This document shows, one piece after another, positions 33,584 through 41,930 of a stretch of 42,035 nt of DNA. The position numbers and the translations under genes are program-made. Position 1 is the first letter of the stretch; each line of letters starts with the position of its first letter. The stretch comes from Acidobacteriota bacterium (GTDB lineage: Bacteria; Acidobacteriota; Terriglobia; Bryobacterales; Bryobacteraceae): the NCBI GenBank assembly GCA_023436715.1, contig JAEZIJ010000097.1, forward strand, positions 1-42,035, in the 5' to 3' direction. The notes under the pieces were generated by a model that had not been told where the DNA came from, searched no databases, and saw nothing but the letters and a program-made list of their open reading frames with translations.

Positions 33584-33669
33584 GTGGGGCAGGCCCTTGG
33601 CCTGCGGCGGCCTCCTAGGCCGCCCTTTGCGGGGCTGAGAGCCCCGCGCAGCCTGAGAGGCTACCCCAC
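33584..33669. repeat. Four-hairpin, cloverleaf-like element
   Basis: GTGGGG (33584-33589) and CCCCAC (33664-33669) enclose four consecutive hairpins with 3-nt loops: 33589-33605 (7-bp arms), 33606-33624 (8-bp arms), 33629-33647 (8-bp arms) and 33650-33662 (5-bp arms). All arms pair perfectly. It lies between the MFS stop and the archease start, both on the minus strand. It is not a tRNA: the arm lengths are wrong and there is no anticodon or T-loop. It may be a mobile repeat or an RNA terminator/processing site. Confidence 0.7.
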
Positions 33670-33693
33670 CGTGTCTTCTGATCCCGATCGCGC

Positions 33694-34962
33694 TTAGTGC
33701 GCCAATTTGGCCTGGCCCGTTTCGGGCTCGGCGATCAACTCCTTCGTCGGATCTATTTTGAACCACAGCAGCGCGCTCAGCAGGAGCATGCCCGCCATAG
33801 GCAGCAGGATCGCGTTGTACGTTCCGAAGCCCTTGATCAGATACCCAAATGCAACGGCCGAAAGGAACGATCCGCACTGCCCCGCCATGTTCATCGAGCC
33901 GCTAATCGCGCCCGCGTACTTGCGCCCGACGTCCAGGCAGACGGCCCACGCCACGGGCAGCATGAAGTCCGATCCGGCGTACGCCAGCGAAAGAACGAAC
34001 ACCGAAGCGATCTTTCCCGTTGTGAACATCTCAGCGACCATGCAGATGGCGGAGAACGTAAGTCCGGAGAAGCCGACCAGCCTGCGTCCCCACTTCAACC
34101 CCACCTTTTTCACCAGCGTGTCACTGACCAAACCGCCAGAGAAGGTGGCCACCATTCCGAAAACGAACGGCAGCGGGGACCAGGTGCGCAGGTCCTCGGG
34201 CGTGAATCCGCGGCCCTTCGCCAGGAAGGTGTGCAGCCAGGAGATGAAGAAATAGGAGCCCCAGACATAGGTGTGGTACATCGCGAGGATGTACCAGAAG
34301 TTCTTCGACTTCATGACCTTCAGCGGCAGGGCATGACGGCCGCCGGAGGGCGTCTGGCCTTCCTCGATTTCCTTGATCTCGCGCTCTGAGACTCCGGGCT
34401 TCTCGCGCGGCGTATCGCGCATCCAGACGTACCACACGGTCGCCCAGAGGATGCCGAGCACGCTGAAGATCCAGAACGAAGCGCGCCAGCCCCACATCAA
34501 CTGGATGGGAATGACAAGCAGCGGCGACAGAGCGCCCCCTACCCGGCTCGCCATCCATACAATGCCCTGCGCCCGCCCGCGCTCCACCTTCGGAAACCAC
34601 CGGGAGATCGTGCCCGAACTGTTCGGGAACGCGCCCGCTTCTCCGGCCCCGAACATCATCTGCGTCACCAGCAGCCAGCGGAAGTTGCCGACCGTTCCGG
34701 TTAGGAACGTGAACGCCGACCACCAGACCACAATGCGCGTCAGCACCTTGCGGGGGCCAATGCGGTCGCCCAGCGCGCCGCTTGGGATTTCGAACAGCGC
34801 ATAGGTGATTGCGAACACCCCGACGACCCAACCCCACTGCTCGGGCGTGATACCGAGATCCTTCTGCATCTGCGGACCGGCAACCGCGACGCAGACGCGA
34901 TCGAGGTAAGTAATGATAGACATGAAAAACAGCAGGAGCAGTACGCGGTGGCGGTATTTCAT
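33694..34962 (-). CDS. MFS transporter, anion:cation symporter type
   Basis: This 422-residue protein has twelve hydrophobic helices. ITYLDRVCVAVAGPQMQKDLGI in helix 1, GALGDRIGPRKVLTRIV between helices 2 and 3, and GAGEAGAFPNSSGTISRWFP in helix 4 are typical of the ACS family (hexuronate, tartrate, phthalate and similar organic anions). It was probably transcribed from the 34963-35069 region, divergent from the TolC gene. Which acid it carries cannot be deduced. Confidence 0.88.
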   Translation of the reverse strand: MKYRHRVLLLLFFMSIITYLDRVCVAVAGPQMQKDLGITPEQWGWVVGVFAITYALFEIPSGALGDRIGPRKVLTRIVVWWSAFTFLTGTVGNFRWLLVTQMMFGAGEAGAFPNSSGTISRWFPKVERGRAQGIVWMASRVGGALSPLLVIPIQLMWGWRASFWIFSVLGILWATVWYVWMRDTPREKPGVSEREIKEIEEGQTPSGGRHALPLKVMKSKNFWYILAMYHTYVWGSYFFISWLHTFLAKGRGFTPEDLRTWSPLPFVFGMVATFSGGLVSDTLVKKVGLKWGRRLVGFSGLTFSAICMVAEMFTTGKIASVFVLSLAYAGSDFMLPVAWAVCLDVGRKYAGAISGSMNMAGQCGSFLSAVAFGYLIKGFGTYNAILLPMAGMLLLSALLWFKIDPTKELIAEPETGQAKLAH

Positions 34963-34990
34963 GACGAACCTCGAATTATGTCACAGAGGC

Positions 34991-35005
34991 CCGATGCGGC
35001 ATCGG
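34991..35005. promoter_or_regulatory. Palindrome between divergent MFS and TolC genes
   Basis: CCGATGC-G-GCATCGG is a perfect inverted repeat with a 1-bp centre, in the 107-bp region between divergent starts. It could be an operator for a regulator of either gene. No clear -35/-10 pair was recognised. Confidence 0.4.
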
Positions 35006-35069
35006 CGCCGCGAACGCCGAGGTGCATTTGAGAAACTAGGACTATCAGGTCACTGCTGGGACATACGAC

Positions 35070-37010
35070 ATGCGCAGAATATTGCTGTGCCTCTGGTCCG
35101 TTGTGATTCCCGCCCTCGCTCAATTGCCTCCTCCGGACGCCGGACGCTGGGTCAGCCAGATTGGGAACCCCTGGACCGTTCCGCGGGTGCCGCCGGTCAA
35201 TATGCGGAACTCCGCCCGAATCGAAAGCCTCATGCGGGCGGGAAACATCTATCTCTCGGTTCCGGATGCGATCGCGCTCGCGCTCGAAAACAACCTGGAC
35301 GTAGAACTCCAGCGATTTGAACCCGCGTTCGCCGAAGCGGAACTACTGAGGACGAAGGGCGGGGGCGTAACGCTGGGCCTGCCGCTCACTATTGGAGTGC
35401 CGCCGGCCGGATTGGGTGGTCCGGCGAGCCCGTTGCTGACTTCAGCCACGCCCACCGTCACCGGCGCGGGCACTGTGCCGACCAACGTGCTGAACATCGG
35501 CGCGCTGGTTACGGGGCAGCAGTCCGTCGGGATCACCGTGCCGGTGCCATCTATCGGGAGCCCGATCCCGGACTACGACACGGCGCTCACCGCCTCGCTG
35601 ATGTGGCAGCACACCACCACACCGCAGTCAACGGCGTTCCTCACCGGAACCAATGCGCTTATCGTATCCGGGCCGACAGCCAGTGGGACATTACTACAGA
35701 GTTTCAGCACCGGAACGGCAATCAATTTCAATTTCAACGCCAACAACGAGACCACGAATTCGCTGCGCAACTCCCTCAGCCCCTTCACGGCCTCCAGCGC
35801 CGCGCTCACCATCACACAGCCTCTACTACAGGGCTTTGGACGCAATCTCAACCGCCGCTTTATCCGGATCGCGAACAACGAGCGGACGATTGGCGGCCTG
35901 GTGTTCCGCCAACAGGCCGTTGAAACCGTCGCGGGCGTGATCAGGCTTTATTACGATTTCGTCGCGCTGCTGGAAGACGTGACGGTTCGGAGGCAGGCCG
36001 TCGCGCTCGCGGAGAAGCTGTATCAGGACAATCTGCTCCAAGTGAAAGCGGGCACCATGGCGCCGATAGAACTGGTAAGGGCGCGCGCGCAGATCGCCGC
36101 CAGCCGCCAGGACCTCGCTAACTCCGAGGGGTTCGCCCGGGAGCAGGAACTGATTCTCAAGACCGTAATCTCGCGCACCGGCACCGCCTTGCCTGCCATT
36201 CGAGACGCCCACATCATCCCGACCGACCCCATCCCGGCGCCTCCCCCCACGCCCGAAATCCGGCCCCTACAGGATCTGATCGCGGAGGCGCTTCAGAACC
36301 GGGCCGATCTGGACGCGGCATCGCTGCAACTGGTCAATGCCGGCATCAGCCTGGATGGCGCACGCAACCTGGTGCTCCCCATTCTGAACGCGGTCGCCTT
36401 TTTTCAGAACAGCGGCCTGGCAGGCCAGTTAAACCCCAACGCGGTGCTTACGGGTACAAACTTCGTGCCTGTTCCATCCGACTTCATCGGCGGCTTCGGG
36501 ACTTCCTTTCTGCAACTGCTGCGGCGGAACTTCCCGACGTACGGGATAGGCCTTCAACTGACGCTGCCCCTGCGAAACCGGGTGGCGCAGTCCGATGCCA
36601 TCCGCGACGAATTGGAGTTGCGCCAGGCGGAAGTCCGGCGGCAGCAGTTGGAGAACCAGGTGCGGCTGGAAGTCGAGGACGCTGTGATCGGCCTGGAGCG
36701 GTCGCGTGCCGCGTATGAGGCGGCCGTGCTGACGAGGCAGTTGCAGGAGCAATCGCTGGCCGCGGAACAGAAGCGGTACGCCGTCGGACTTTCGACGACC
36801 TTCCTGGTCATCCAGTACCAGAACTTCGTGGCGCAGGCGCGCTCTACCGAAGTGGCGGCCCGCGGAGCCTGGGCGAAGGCTCGCACGGCTCTCGACCGCG
36901 CCATGGGCGTGACGCTCGAAGTGAACGGCGTTTCGATCGAAGAAGCGTACCGCGGGCGTGTTTCGAGGCCTCCCGCGCCGATTCCGGCCGTTCCTCGGCG
37001 CCAGCCGTGA
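35070..37010 (+). CDS. TolC-family outer-membrane protein
   Basis: This 646-residue protein has a signal peptide at about 1-18 (MRRILLCLWSVVIPALAQ). LSVPDAIALALENNLDVELQRFE begins the first outer-membrane efflux protein repeat. A long Gly/Thr/Ser-rich stretch (about 95-245) contains beta segments, so the protein is longer than TolC (about 470). Long helices follow (VRLYYDFVALLEDV-like, LAEKLYQDNLLQVKAGTMAPIE), then the second repeat (PLQDLIAEALQNRADLDAAS, EVEDAVIGLERSRAAYEAAV). It forms a trans-envelope channel. No inner-membrane pump or adaptor gene lies beside it. The Pro-rich C-terminus overlaps the next frame. Confidence 0.88.
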   Translation: MRRILLCLWSVVIPALAQLPPPDAGRWVSQIGNPWTVPRVPPVNMRNSARIESLMRAGNIYLSVPDAIALALENNLDVELQRFEPAFAEAELLRTKGGGVTLGLPLTIGVPPAGLGGPASPLLTSATPTVTGAGTVPTNVLNIGALVTGQQSVGITVPVPSIGSPIPDYDTALTASLMWQHTTTPQSTAFLTGTNALIVSGPTASGTLLQSFSTGTAINFNFNANNETTNSLRNSLSPFTASSAALTITQPLLQGFGRNLNRRFIRIANNERTIGGLVFRQQAVETVAGVIRLYYDFVALLEDVTVRRQAVALAEKLYQDNLLQVKAGTMAPIELVRARAQIAASRQDLANSEGFAREQELILKTVISRTGTALPAIRDAHIIPTDPIPAPPPTPEIRPLQDLIAEALQNRADLDAASLQLVNAGISLDGARNLVLPILNAVAFFQNSGLAGQLNPNAVLTGTNFVPVPSDFIGGFGTSFLQLLRRNFPTYGIGLQLTLPLRNRVAQSDAIRDELELRQAEVRRQQLENQVRLEVEDAVIGLERSRAAYEAAVLTRQLQEQSLAAEQKRYAVGLSTTFLVIQYQNFVAQARSTEVAARGAWAKARTALDRAMGVTLEVNGVSIEEAYRGRVSRPPAPIPAVPRRQP

Positions 37011-38043
37011 ATTTGGGGGGCCACTTGATCCAGGGCGAATAAAAGGCGAATATAAGGGCGTGGCTAACCTCGTCGGCATCGCGCGGCTCGCGGCCGAAGG
37101 CGAACTGCTCGAAGCCAAGAAGCGCGTCGAGTACTTCACCCTGCCCACGCGCCGGCTCCTCAACCGCACTACCGAACGCATGCCGTTCGAGTGGACCATC
37201 AATCCCTACCGCGGGTGCGAGTTCGGCTGCAAGTACTGCTACGCGCGCTACACGCACGAGTTCATGGATCTTGACGGCAACCGCGAGTTCGAAGAGAAGA
37301 TTTACGCCAAGCAGGCGGCGGGCTTGCGCGAAGAGCTCCGGAAGATTCGTCGTGTTGAAGCTATCGCCATCGGAACGGCGACCGACCCTTACCAACCTGC
37401 CGAGCGCCGTTTCGAGATCACACGCAAGATTCTGAAGGTGTTCGCCGGGGAGCGGGGACGGCGGCTGTCAGTGACGACGAAATCCGACCTGATCGTCCGC
37501 GACATCGATCTGCTGACGGAGATTGCCCGCGCCAACATCTTTCACGCCAACATCACCATCACCACGCTGGATGAGGAGCTGGCGCGGCTGATGGAGCCGC
37601 TCGCGCCGCGCCCGACCCTGCGCCTCGTCGCGGTCAGGCAACTCGCCGCGGCAGGCATTGTGGTGAATGTGTTTCCGAACCCGATCATGCCGCTGCTGAC
37701 CGATAGCGAGGCGAGTCTCGATGCGCTGGCCGCGGCCGCGCGCGAGGCTGGCGCGTCATCCATGGGTGGCGGCCTGCTGTTCCTGAAGCCGTGGGCGAAG
37801 GACGTGTTGTTCCCGTTCCTGGAGCAAGAGTTCCCGGAACTCGCGCCGCGTTACCGCGCCCTGTTCCGGAACTCGGCCTTCCTTCGCGGCGAGTACGCCC
37901 AGAGCATCAAGGAGCGTGTGGCGAGGGTCCGGGCTCGGTACGGGTTGAGCGGAGCCCCGGCCGAGTACACGCCGGAGCTTTGGGAGCCCGAACCGCAACA
38001 GGGCGAGTTGTTCGGCGACCAGCCAGCAGATCCTGAATTGTGA
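36958..38043 (+). CDS. Radical SAM protein, SPL/Rv2578c-like
   Basis: The protein has 361 residues from GTG 36958. The cluster motif CEFGCKYC (Cys87, Cys91, Cys94) sits in INPYRGCEFGCKYCYARYTHEF, a form typical of the Rv2578c/PA0069 group related to spore photoproduct lyase. AIGTATDPYQPAERRFEITRKIL and LSVTTKSDLIVRDIDLL follow. The substrate is unknown. The start is unclear: 36958 overlaps the TolC gene by 53 bp; GTG 37060 avoids this but drops a plausible segment (RIKGEYKG). No ATG is available in between. It may be cotranscribed with the TolC gene. Confidence 0.82.
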   Translation: MFRGLPRRFRPFLGASREFGGPLDPGRIKGEYKGVANLVGIARLAAEGELLEAKKRVEYFTLPTRRLLNRTTERMPFEWTINPYRGCEFGCKYCYARYTHEFMDLDGNREFEEKIYAKQAAGLREELRKIRRVEAIAIGTATDPYQPAERRFEITRKILKVFAGERGRRLSVTTKSDLIVRDIDLLTEIARANIFHANITITTLDEELARLMEPLAPRPTLRLVAVRQLAAAGIVVNVFPNPIMPLLTDSEASLDALAAAAREAGASSMGGGLLFLKPWAKDVLFPFLEQEFPELAPRYRALFRNSAFLRGEYAQSIKERVARVRARYGLSGAPAEYTPELWEPEPQQGELFGDQPADPEL

Positions 38044-38059
38044 TTTAATTCAGAGATCT

Positions 38060-38839
38060 ATGACACGCCGAAATATGATATCGGCGGCCGCCGGCGCAAC
38101 AGTCGCCAGCTCCGGTATGGCCGCGGCCGCGGAAACCAAAAAGGCCATTTTCGAATTACGATACTTCCGGATGCGCAATGGCTCGCAGGTCCAGCGCACT
38201 CAGGATTTCCTGGGCAAGCACTTCCTGCCGGCGGCGAAGCGGGCCGGGGTGGGGCCGATGGGCTTCTTCTCCAATGTGATCGGGCCGGAGAGCCCGACGG
38301 TCATCAGCCTGCTGAGTTTCCCCTCGTTCGAAGCCATGGGATCGTCGCTCGAGAAGATGGATGCGGATAAGGAATTCGCCGCCGCTTTCGACGAGTACAA
38401 CTCGGCTCCCGAGCTGAACTACATCCGCATGGAGAGCGAGCTCCTGCGCGGATTCGACACCCTGCCGGCCGTGGAAGTACCGCCCGCGCGCGAGGGTCGT
38501 GGCGGGCGCGTGTTCGAGTTGCGGACGTACGAATCGCCGAACATCAAGACGCTCAAGCGAAAGATGAACATGTTCGACATCGGCGAGATCGCGATTTTCC
38601 GGCGCTCGGGCCTGCTGCCCGTCTTCTTCGGCGAGACGCTGATCGGAAGCAGGCTGCCGAAACTGACCTACATGGTGGCTTTCGACGACATGGCGGCGCG
38701 CGACAAGGCGTGGGGCGCGTTTGGTGGCGATCCGGAGTGGAAGAAACTGCGCTCGCAGCCTGGCCTCTCGGATCCCGAGATCGTGTCGAATATATCGAAC
38801 TCGATCCTGCGCGGGCTACCGTTCTCGCCCATCCGCTGA
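38060..38839 (+). CDS. NIPSNAP-domain protein with Tat-like leader
   Basis: This 259-residue protein begins TRRNMISAAAGATVASSGMAAAAET, a twin-arginine-like leader with Ala-rich cleavage region. Two NIPSNAP/ferredoxin-like dimeric alpha-beta-barrel units follow: one from IFELRYFRMRNGSQVQRTQDF, the second from GRVFELRTYESPNIKTLKRKM, ending DPEWKKLRSQPGLSDPEIV. NIPSNAP proteins have no settled enzymatic role. The gene ends 2 bp before the LACTB-like gene and starts 16 bp after the radical SAM stop, so a common transcript is likely. Confidence 0.85.
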   Translation: MTRRNMISAAAGATVASSGMAAAAETKKAIFELRYFRMRNGSQVQRTQDFLGKHFLPAAKRAGVGPMGFFSNVIGPESPTVISLLSFPSFEAMGSSLEKMDADKEFAAAFDEYNSAPELNYIRMESELLRGFDTLPAVEVPPAREGRGGRVFELRTYESPNIKTLKRKMNMFDIGEIAIFRRSGLLPVFFGETLIGSRLPKLTYMVAFDDMAARDKAWGAFGGDPEWKKLRSQPGLSDPEIVSNISNSILRGLPFSPIR

Positions 38840-38841
38840 CA

Positions 38842-39945
38842 ATGTATCTTTCCAAACCCGGGAAGCCGTGGCTACCATCCGTCGCGATGGTGGTCACGCT
38901 GCTCGCGGCGGTGGTCTGCCCGCTCGCGCGCGCGATCGAACCTGAAAAGCAGCAGGAGGTCCGTGCCGCCATACAGGCCGAGATGAAACGGCTGGGTGTG
39001 CCAGGGCTTTCGGCTGCTATCGCAATCGACCGGCGGACGGCCTGGTCCGAGGGTTTCGGCATGGCCGACCTCGAAAACTCCGTCCCCGCGCGCGCGAATA
39101 CCGTTTACCGGCTGGCATCGATTTCGAAGCCGATCACGGCTGTCGCGGTAATGCAACTCGCCGAACGCGGCAAGCTGAAGCTCGACGATTCGATTCAGAT
39201 CTACGTGCCCGCCTTTCCCGTAAAGCCCTGGCCGGTGACTGTGCGCGGGCTGCTCGGGCACCTGTCCGGCGTGCGCCACTACACTTCACTTGCCGAGGCG
39301 CAAAGCACCACGCACTACACCGACGTGCTCGGGGCTATCGGCGTATTCGCCGGCGACCCGCTAGTGTGCGAGCCCGGAACGCGGTACTCCTACACGACCT
39401 ACGGCTACACGCTGCTCGGCGGGGCGGTGGAGAGCGCCTCCGGCATGAAATTCGTAGAGTATCTGCGCGAGAACGTCTTCGGTCCCGCCGGAATGGAGGG
39501 GATTCGCGACGATAACGTCTATGCCATCGTGCCGCACCGCGCGCGCGGCTACCGTCACACGAGCAGCGGTGAAATCGAGAATTGCGCCCTTGCGGACACC
39601 AGCAACAAGATCCCGGGCGGAGGCATGATTTCAACGGCCGAGGACCTCGTCCGGTTCGCGTCGGCCGCGACAGGCGGAACGCTGCTCCACCGGAAGAGCG
39701 TCGCGGAAATGTTCACCGAACAGAAAACGGCGGAGGGTAAGCATATCAGTTACGGGCTCGGCTGGAACCTGTTCGATATCGACGGGCGAAGGTGGGCCGG
39801 GCACAGCGGCGGGCAACCCGGCACCAGCACCATGCTGCTGGTTGAACCGGCCCAGGGCGTCGCCGTGGCGCTGATGGCGAACCTGGAAGGCGCGGATTTG
39901 TACGCGCTCGCGGCCCGCATCGGTGCGATGGTCACTCCGCCCTGA
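38842..39945 (+). CDS. LACTB-like serine hydrolase (class C beta-lactamase fold)
   Basis: This 367-residue protein has a signal peptide at about 1-31 (VAMVVTLLAAVVCPLARA). Ser93-Ile-Ser-Lys96 is the nucleophile motif (LASISKPI), Tyr184-Thr-Thr186 takes the place of the class C YxN, and HSGG (321-324) takes that of KTG. YTTYGYTLLGGAVE and NKIPGGGMISTAEDLVRF match the LACTB branch, filament-forming proteases in mitochondria, better than true beta-lactamases. The start at 38842 gives the signal peptide and follows the NIPSNAP stop by 2 bp. It is probably periplasmic. Esterase or peptidase activity is likelier than antibiotic resistance. Confidence 0.87.
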   Translation: MYLSKPGKPWLPSVAMVVTLLAAVVCPLARAIEPEKQQEVRAAIQAEMKRLGVPGLSAAIAIDRRTAWSEGFGMADLENSVPARANTVYRLASISKPITAVAVMQLAERGKLKLDDSIQIYVPAFPVKPWPVTVRGLLGHLSGVRHYTSLAEAQSTTHYTDVLGAIGVFAGDPLVCEPGTRYSYTTYGYTLLGGAVESASGMKFVEYLRENVFGPAGMEGIRDDNVYAIVPHRARGYRHTSSGEIENCALADTSNKIPGGGMISTAEDLVRFASAATGGTLLHRKSVAEMFTEQKTAEGKHISYGLGWNLFDIDGRRWAGHSGGQPGTSTMLLVEPAQGVAVALMANLEGADLYALAARIGAMVTPP

Positions 39946-39947
39946 CG

Positions 39948-41126
39948 CTACGTCCGGAACAACACCCGCTCGCTCTTGAACACCCGAACCGCAACCACGA
40001 ACGCCGCAATCGCATAGACGACGTTCGAGACCATGGTAATTGCGAAGCTGAGCCGGTTATAGTCGCCGAGAAAGATTTCCTTGATCAACTGGCATACGTT
40101 AAACAGAGGAATCAGCGCAAGCGCCGGCGTGAGCTGCATACCCGGCAGCATTCCTGCCATCGCCGGGAAGACCGCAGCCATCATCACCGGCGTCAGATAG
40201 CTCTGAGCTTCCTTGAAACTCTTGGCGAAGAGGGCTACCGCAATCATGATGGAAGCTGCCATGATGGCGGTTGGCAGCAGCGCCAGCGCGATGAGTCCGA
40301 GAGTACCAGGGGCCAGCGGTATGCCCCCGGTGAGACCCCCAAACGCCGCTCGAGCCCTGCCAAAATTGGCGTAGCGCAATGAGACCGTCAGGCTGATCAG
40401 CGTCAGTCCGGCGGTGACGAACACCGCTGTTGTCGTCGCAAGTATCTTGCCGAGAATGATCTGGTCCCGTCCGGTGGGCGCCGACAGGAGCACCTCGAGC
40501 GTGCGCCGCTCCTTTTCGCCCGCGGTGAGATCGATTGCGGGGTACATTCCCCCACTGAACATCAGCAGCACGACGAGGTAGCCCATCATGCTGCCCCAGA
40601 CGAAGCCCGCCATCTTTTTCTGGCCAACGTTGATCCGCTTCACCGAAAAAGGAGAGAGAACGTCGTCCGGCACGCCCATCGTGCGCAGACGGATCCTGGC
40701 GTTATCCTCCTTGAACCGGTCCAGCGCCGCACGGATCTTTTGGGCGGCCATCTCGGAATCCTGGCGGGTGAGATCGGCATAGATGCGGACCTCTTTCTTG
40801 CCGTCTGGTAGCAGCATCGGTTCGACGCCTGCCGCGATCTCTTTCTTCTGCATCGCCGCCTCGAGATCCGGCTTGGACACGAATTTGAAGCCTGCGCCGG
40901 CAAGTGCGTTCAGCAGCCCCGGCAAGCGTTCATGGGCCGCGACGGCTATGGTTTCCGCCTTCGCGCCAGCCCTCTTCTCGACGGCAGTGACTAACTTGCC
41001 TGCAAAAAGAAGGAGCATCGGTATCGCGAGCACAGGCAACCCGATCATGCTGATCAGGGTGCGCCGGTCGCGAACCGTGTCGAGCAGTTCCTTACGGTAG
41101 ATAGCCGGGATGGAATCAAATCGCAT
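39948..41126 (-). CDS. ABC-2 type permease, NatB-like
   Basis: This 392-residue protein has an N-terminal helix (DRRTLISMIGLPVLAIPMLLLFAG) followed by a large extracytoplasmic domain (about 50-180). Then come five or six helices, including the ABC-2 signature DLTAGEKERRTLEVLLSAPT. This is the NatB/YhaP-type layout for sodium or small-molecule export. The start at 41126 overlaps the ATPase stop by 11 bp and has AAGGAA about 9 nt before it; an in-frame ATG at 41159 is less likely. It ends 2 bp from the convergent LACTB-like gene. The substrate is unknown. Confidence 0.88.
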   Translation of the reverse strand: MRFDSIPAIYRKELLDTVRDRRTLISMIGLPVLAIPMLLLFAGKLVTAVEKRAGAKAETIAVAAHERLPGLLNALAGAGFKFVSKPDLEAAMQKKEIAAGVEPMLLPDGKKEVRIYADLTRQDSEMAAQKIRAALDRFKEDNARIRLRTMGVPDDVLSPFSVKRINVGQKKMAGFVWGSMMGYLVVLLMFSGGMYPAIDLTAGEKERRTLEVLLSAPTGRDQIILGKILATTTAVFVTAGLTLISLTVSLRYANFGRARAAFGGLTGGIPLAPGTLGLIALALLPTAIMAASIMIAVALFAKSFKEAQSYLTPVMMAAVFPAMAGMLPGMQLTPALALIPLFNVCQLIKEIFLGDYNRLSFAITMVSNVVYAIAAFVVAVRVFKSERVLFRT

Positions 41127-41880
41127 GGGTGGCTTTCCTTTCGAGCGCTTCCAGCCCAAGCAGGCTGAGGAAGATCTCGCGCAGCCGTTCCTTGCCGGTG
41201 GCGGCGCGCAGTTCCGCCATTGTTCCGGTGATCTTGATGCGGCCCTCGTGGATGACGGCGATGCGGTCGCAAAGATACTCAGCCTCCTCCATCACGTGAG
41301 TGGAGAGAATGATGCACTTGCCCGAGTTGCGCGCCTCCAGGATGAACTCCTCTATCACGCGCGCGGTGGGCACATCGAGGCCCGAAGCGGGTTCGTCGAG
41401 GATGAGAATCGGCGGGTCCTGGACCAGTGTGCGAGCTACGGCCACGCGCTGCCGCATGCCGGTCGAGAGCTTGTCCACCTTGGTATCGGCGAAATCCTCA
41501 ATCTGGAGGCGCGCGAAAACATCCCGAAGCCGCTGCTTGAGCGGCTCCCCTCGCAGACCGTTCAACTCGCCGAAGAATGTGAGCGTTTCGCGGGGCGTGA
41601 GCCGATGGTACAAGCCCATATCGCCGGATAGAAACCCGATTTGGCGGCGCACATCCTCGGGTTGCTTGACTACGTCATAGCCCCCGAGCACCGCGGTCCC
41701 CCCGGTCGGCTGCATCACTGTGGAAAGCATGCGGAGCGCCGTCGTCTTGCCTGCGCCATTCGGACCGAGCAGGCCGAAAATCTCGCGCTTCCGCACCTCG
41801 AACGAGATATCGTCCACCGCTCGGATCACGCCGCGCTTGGGATCGGTAAAGGTTTTTGTGAGATTCAGGACCTGGATCAT
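41116..41880 (-). CDS. ABC transporter ATPase, NatA-like
   Basis: This 254-residue protein has Walker A GPNGAGKT (39-46), signature LSTGM (138-142, Ser-Thr-Gly form), Walker B LILDEP (159-164) and the H-loop His195. It is translationally coupled with the permease downstream. The start at 41880 (MIQVLNLTKTF) fits the family; the frame is open to 42024, but that part is dispersed repeat and the tail of another gene. The pair forms a NatAB-type exporter. Confidence 0.9.
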   Translation of the reverse strand: MIQVLNLTKTFTDPKRGVIRAVDDISFEVRKREIFGLLGPNGAGKTTALRMLSTVMQPTGGTAVLGGYDVVKQPEDVRRQIGFLSGDMGLYHRLTPRETLTFFGELNGLRGEPLKQRLRDVFARLQIEDFADTKVDKLSTGMRQRVAVARTLVQDPPILILDEPASGLDVPTARVIEEFILEARNSGKCIILSTHVMEEAEYLCDRIAVIHEGRIKITGTMAELRAATGKERLREIFLSLLGLEALERKATHAI

Positions 41881-41900
41881 AGGCCTGAGCAATTGTATCT

Positions 41901-41930
41901 CAGGCAGGACCGCTCCGTTGAAAATCACCG
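41901..41930. repeat. Second copy of the dispersed repeat
   Basis: CGCTCCGTTGAAAATCACCG at 41911-41930 is identical to 18371-18390. GGCAGGACCGCTCC here (41903-41916) is the inverse of a block beside the 18.4-kb hairpin. So the two sites share at least two modules of one repeat family. Confidence 0.75.

Noticed and set aside
33584..33669. tRNA or tRNA-like gene
   Set aside because: The cloverleaf look comes from four hairpins with 3-nt loops; no 7-nt anticodon loop, TTC loop or CCA-side pattern is present.
38842..39945. Beta-lactamase resistance gene
   Set aside because: YTT and HSG motifs and LACTB-like context do not support antibiotic hydrolysis.
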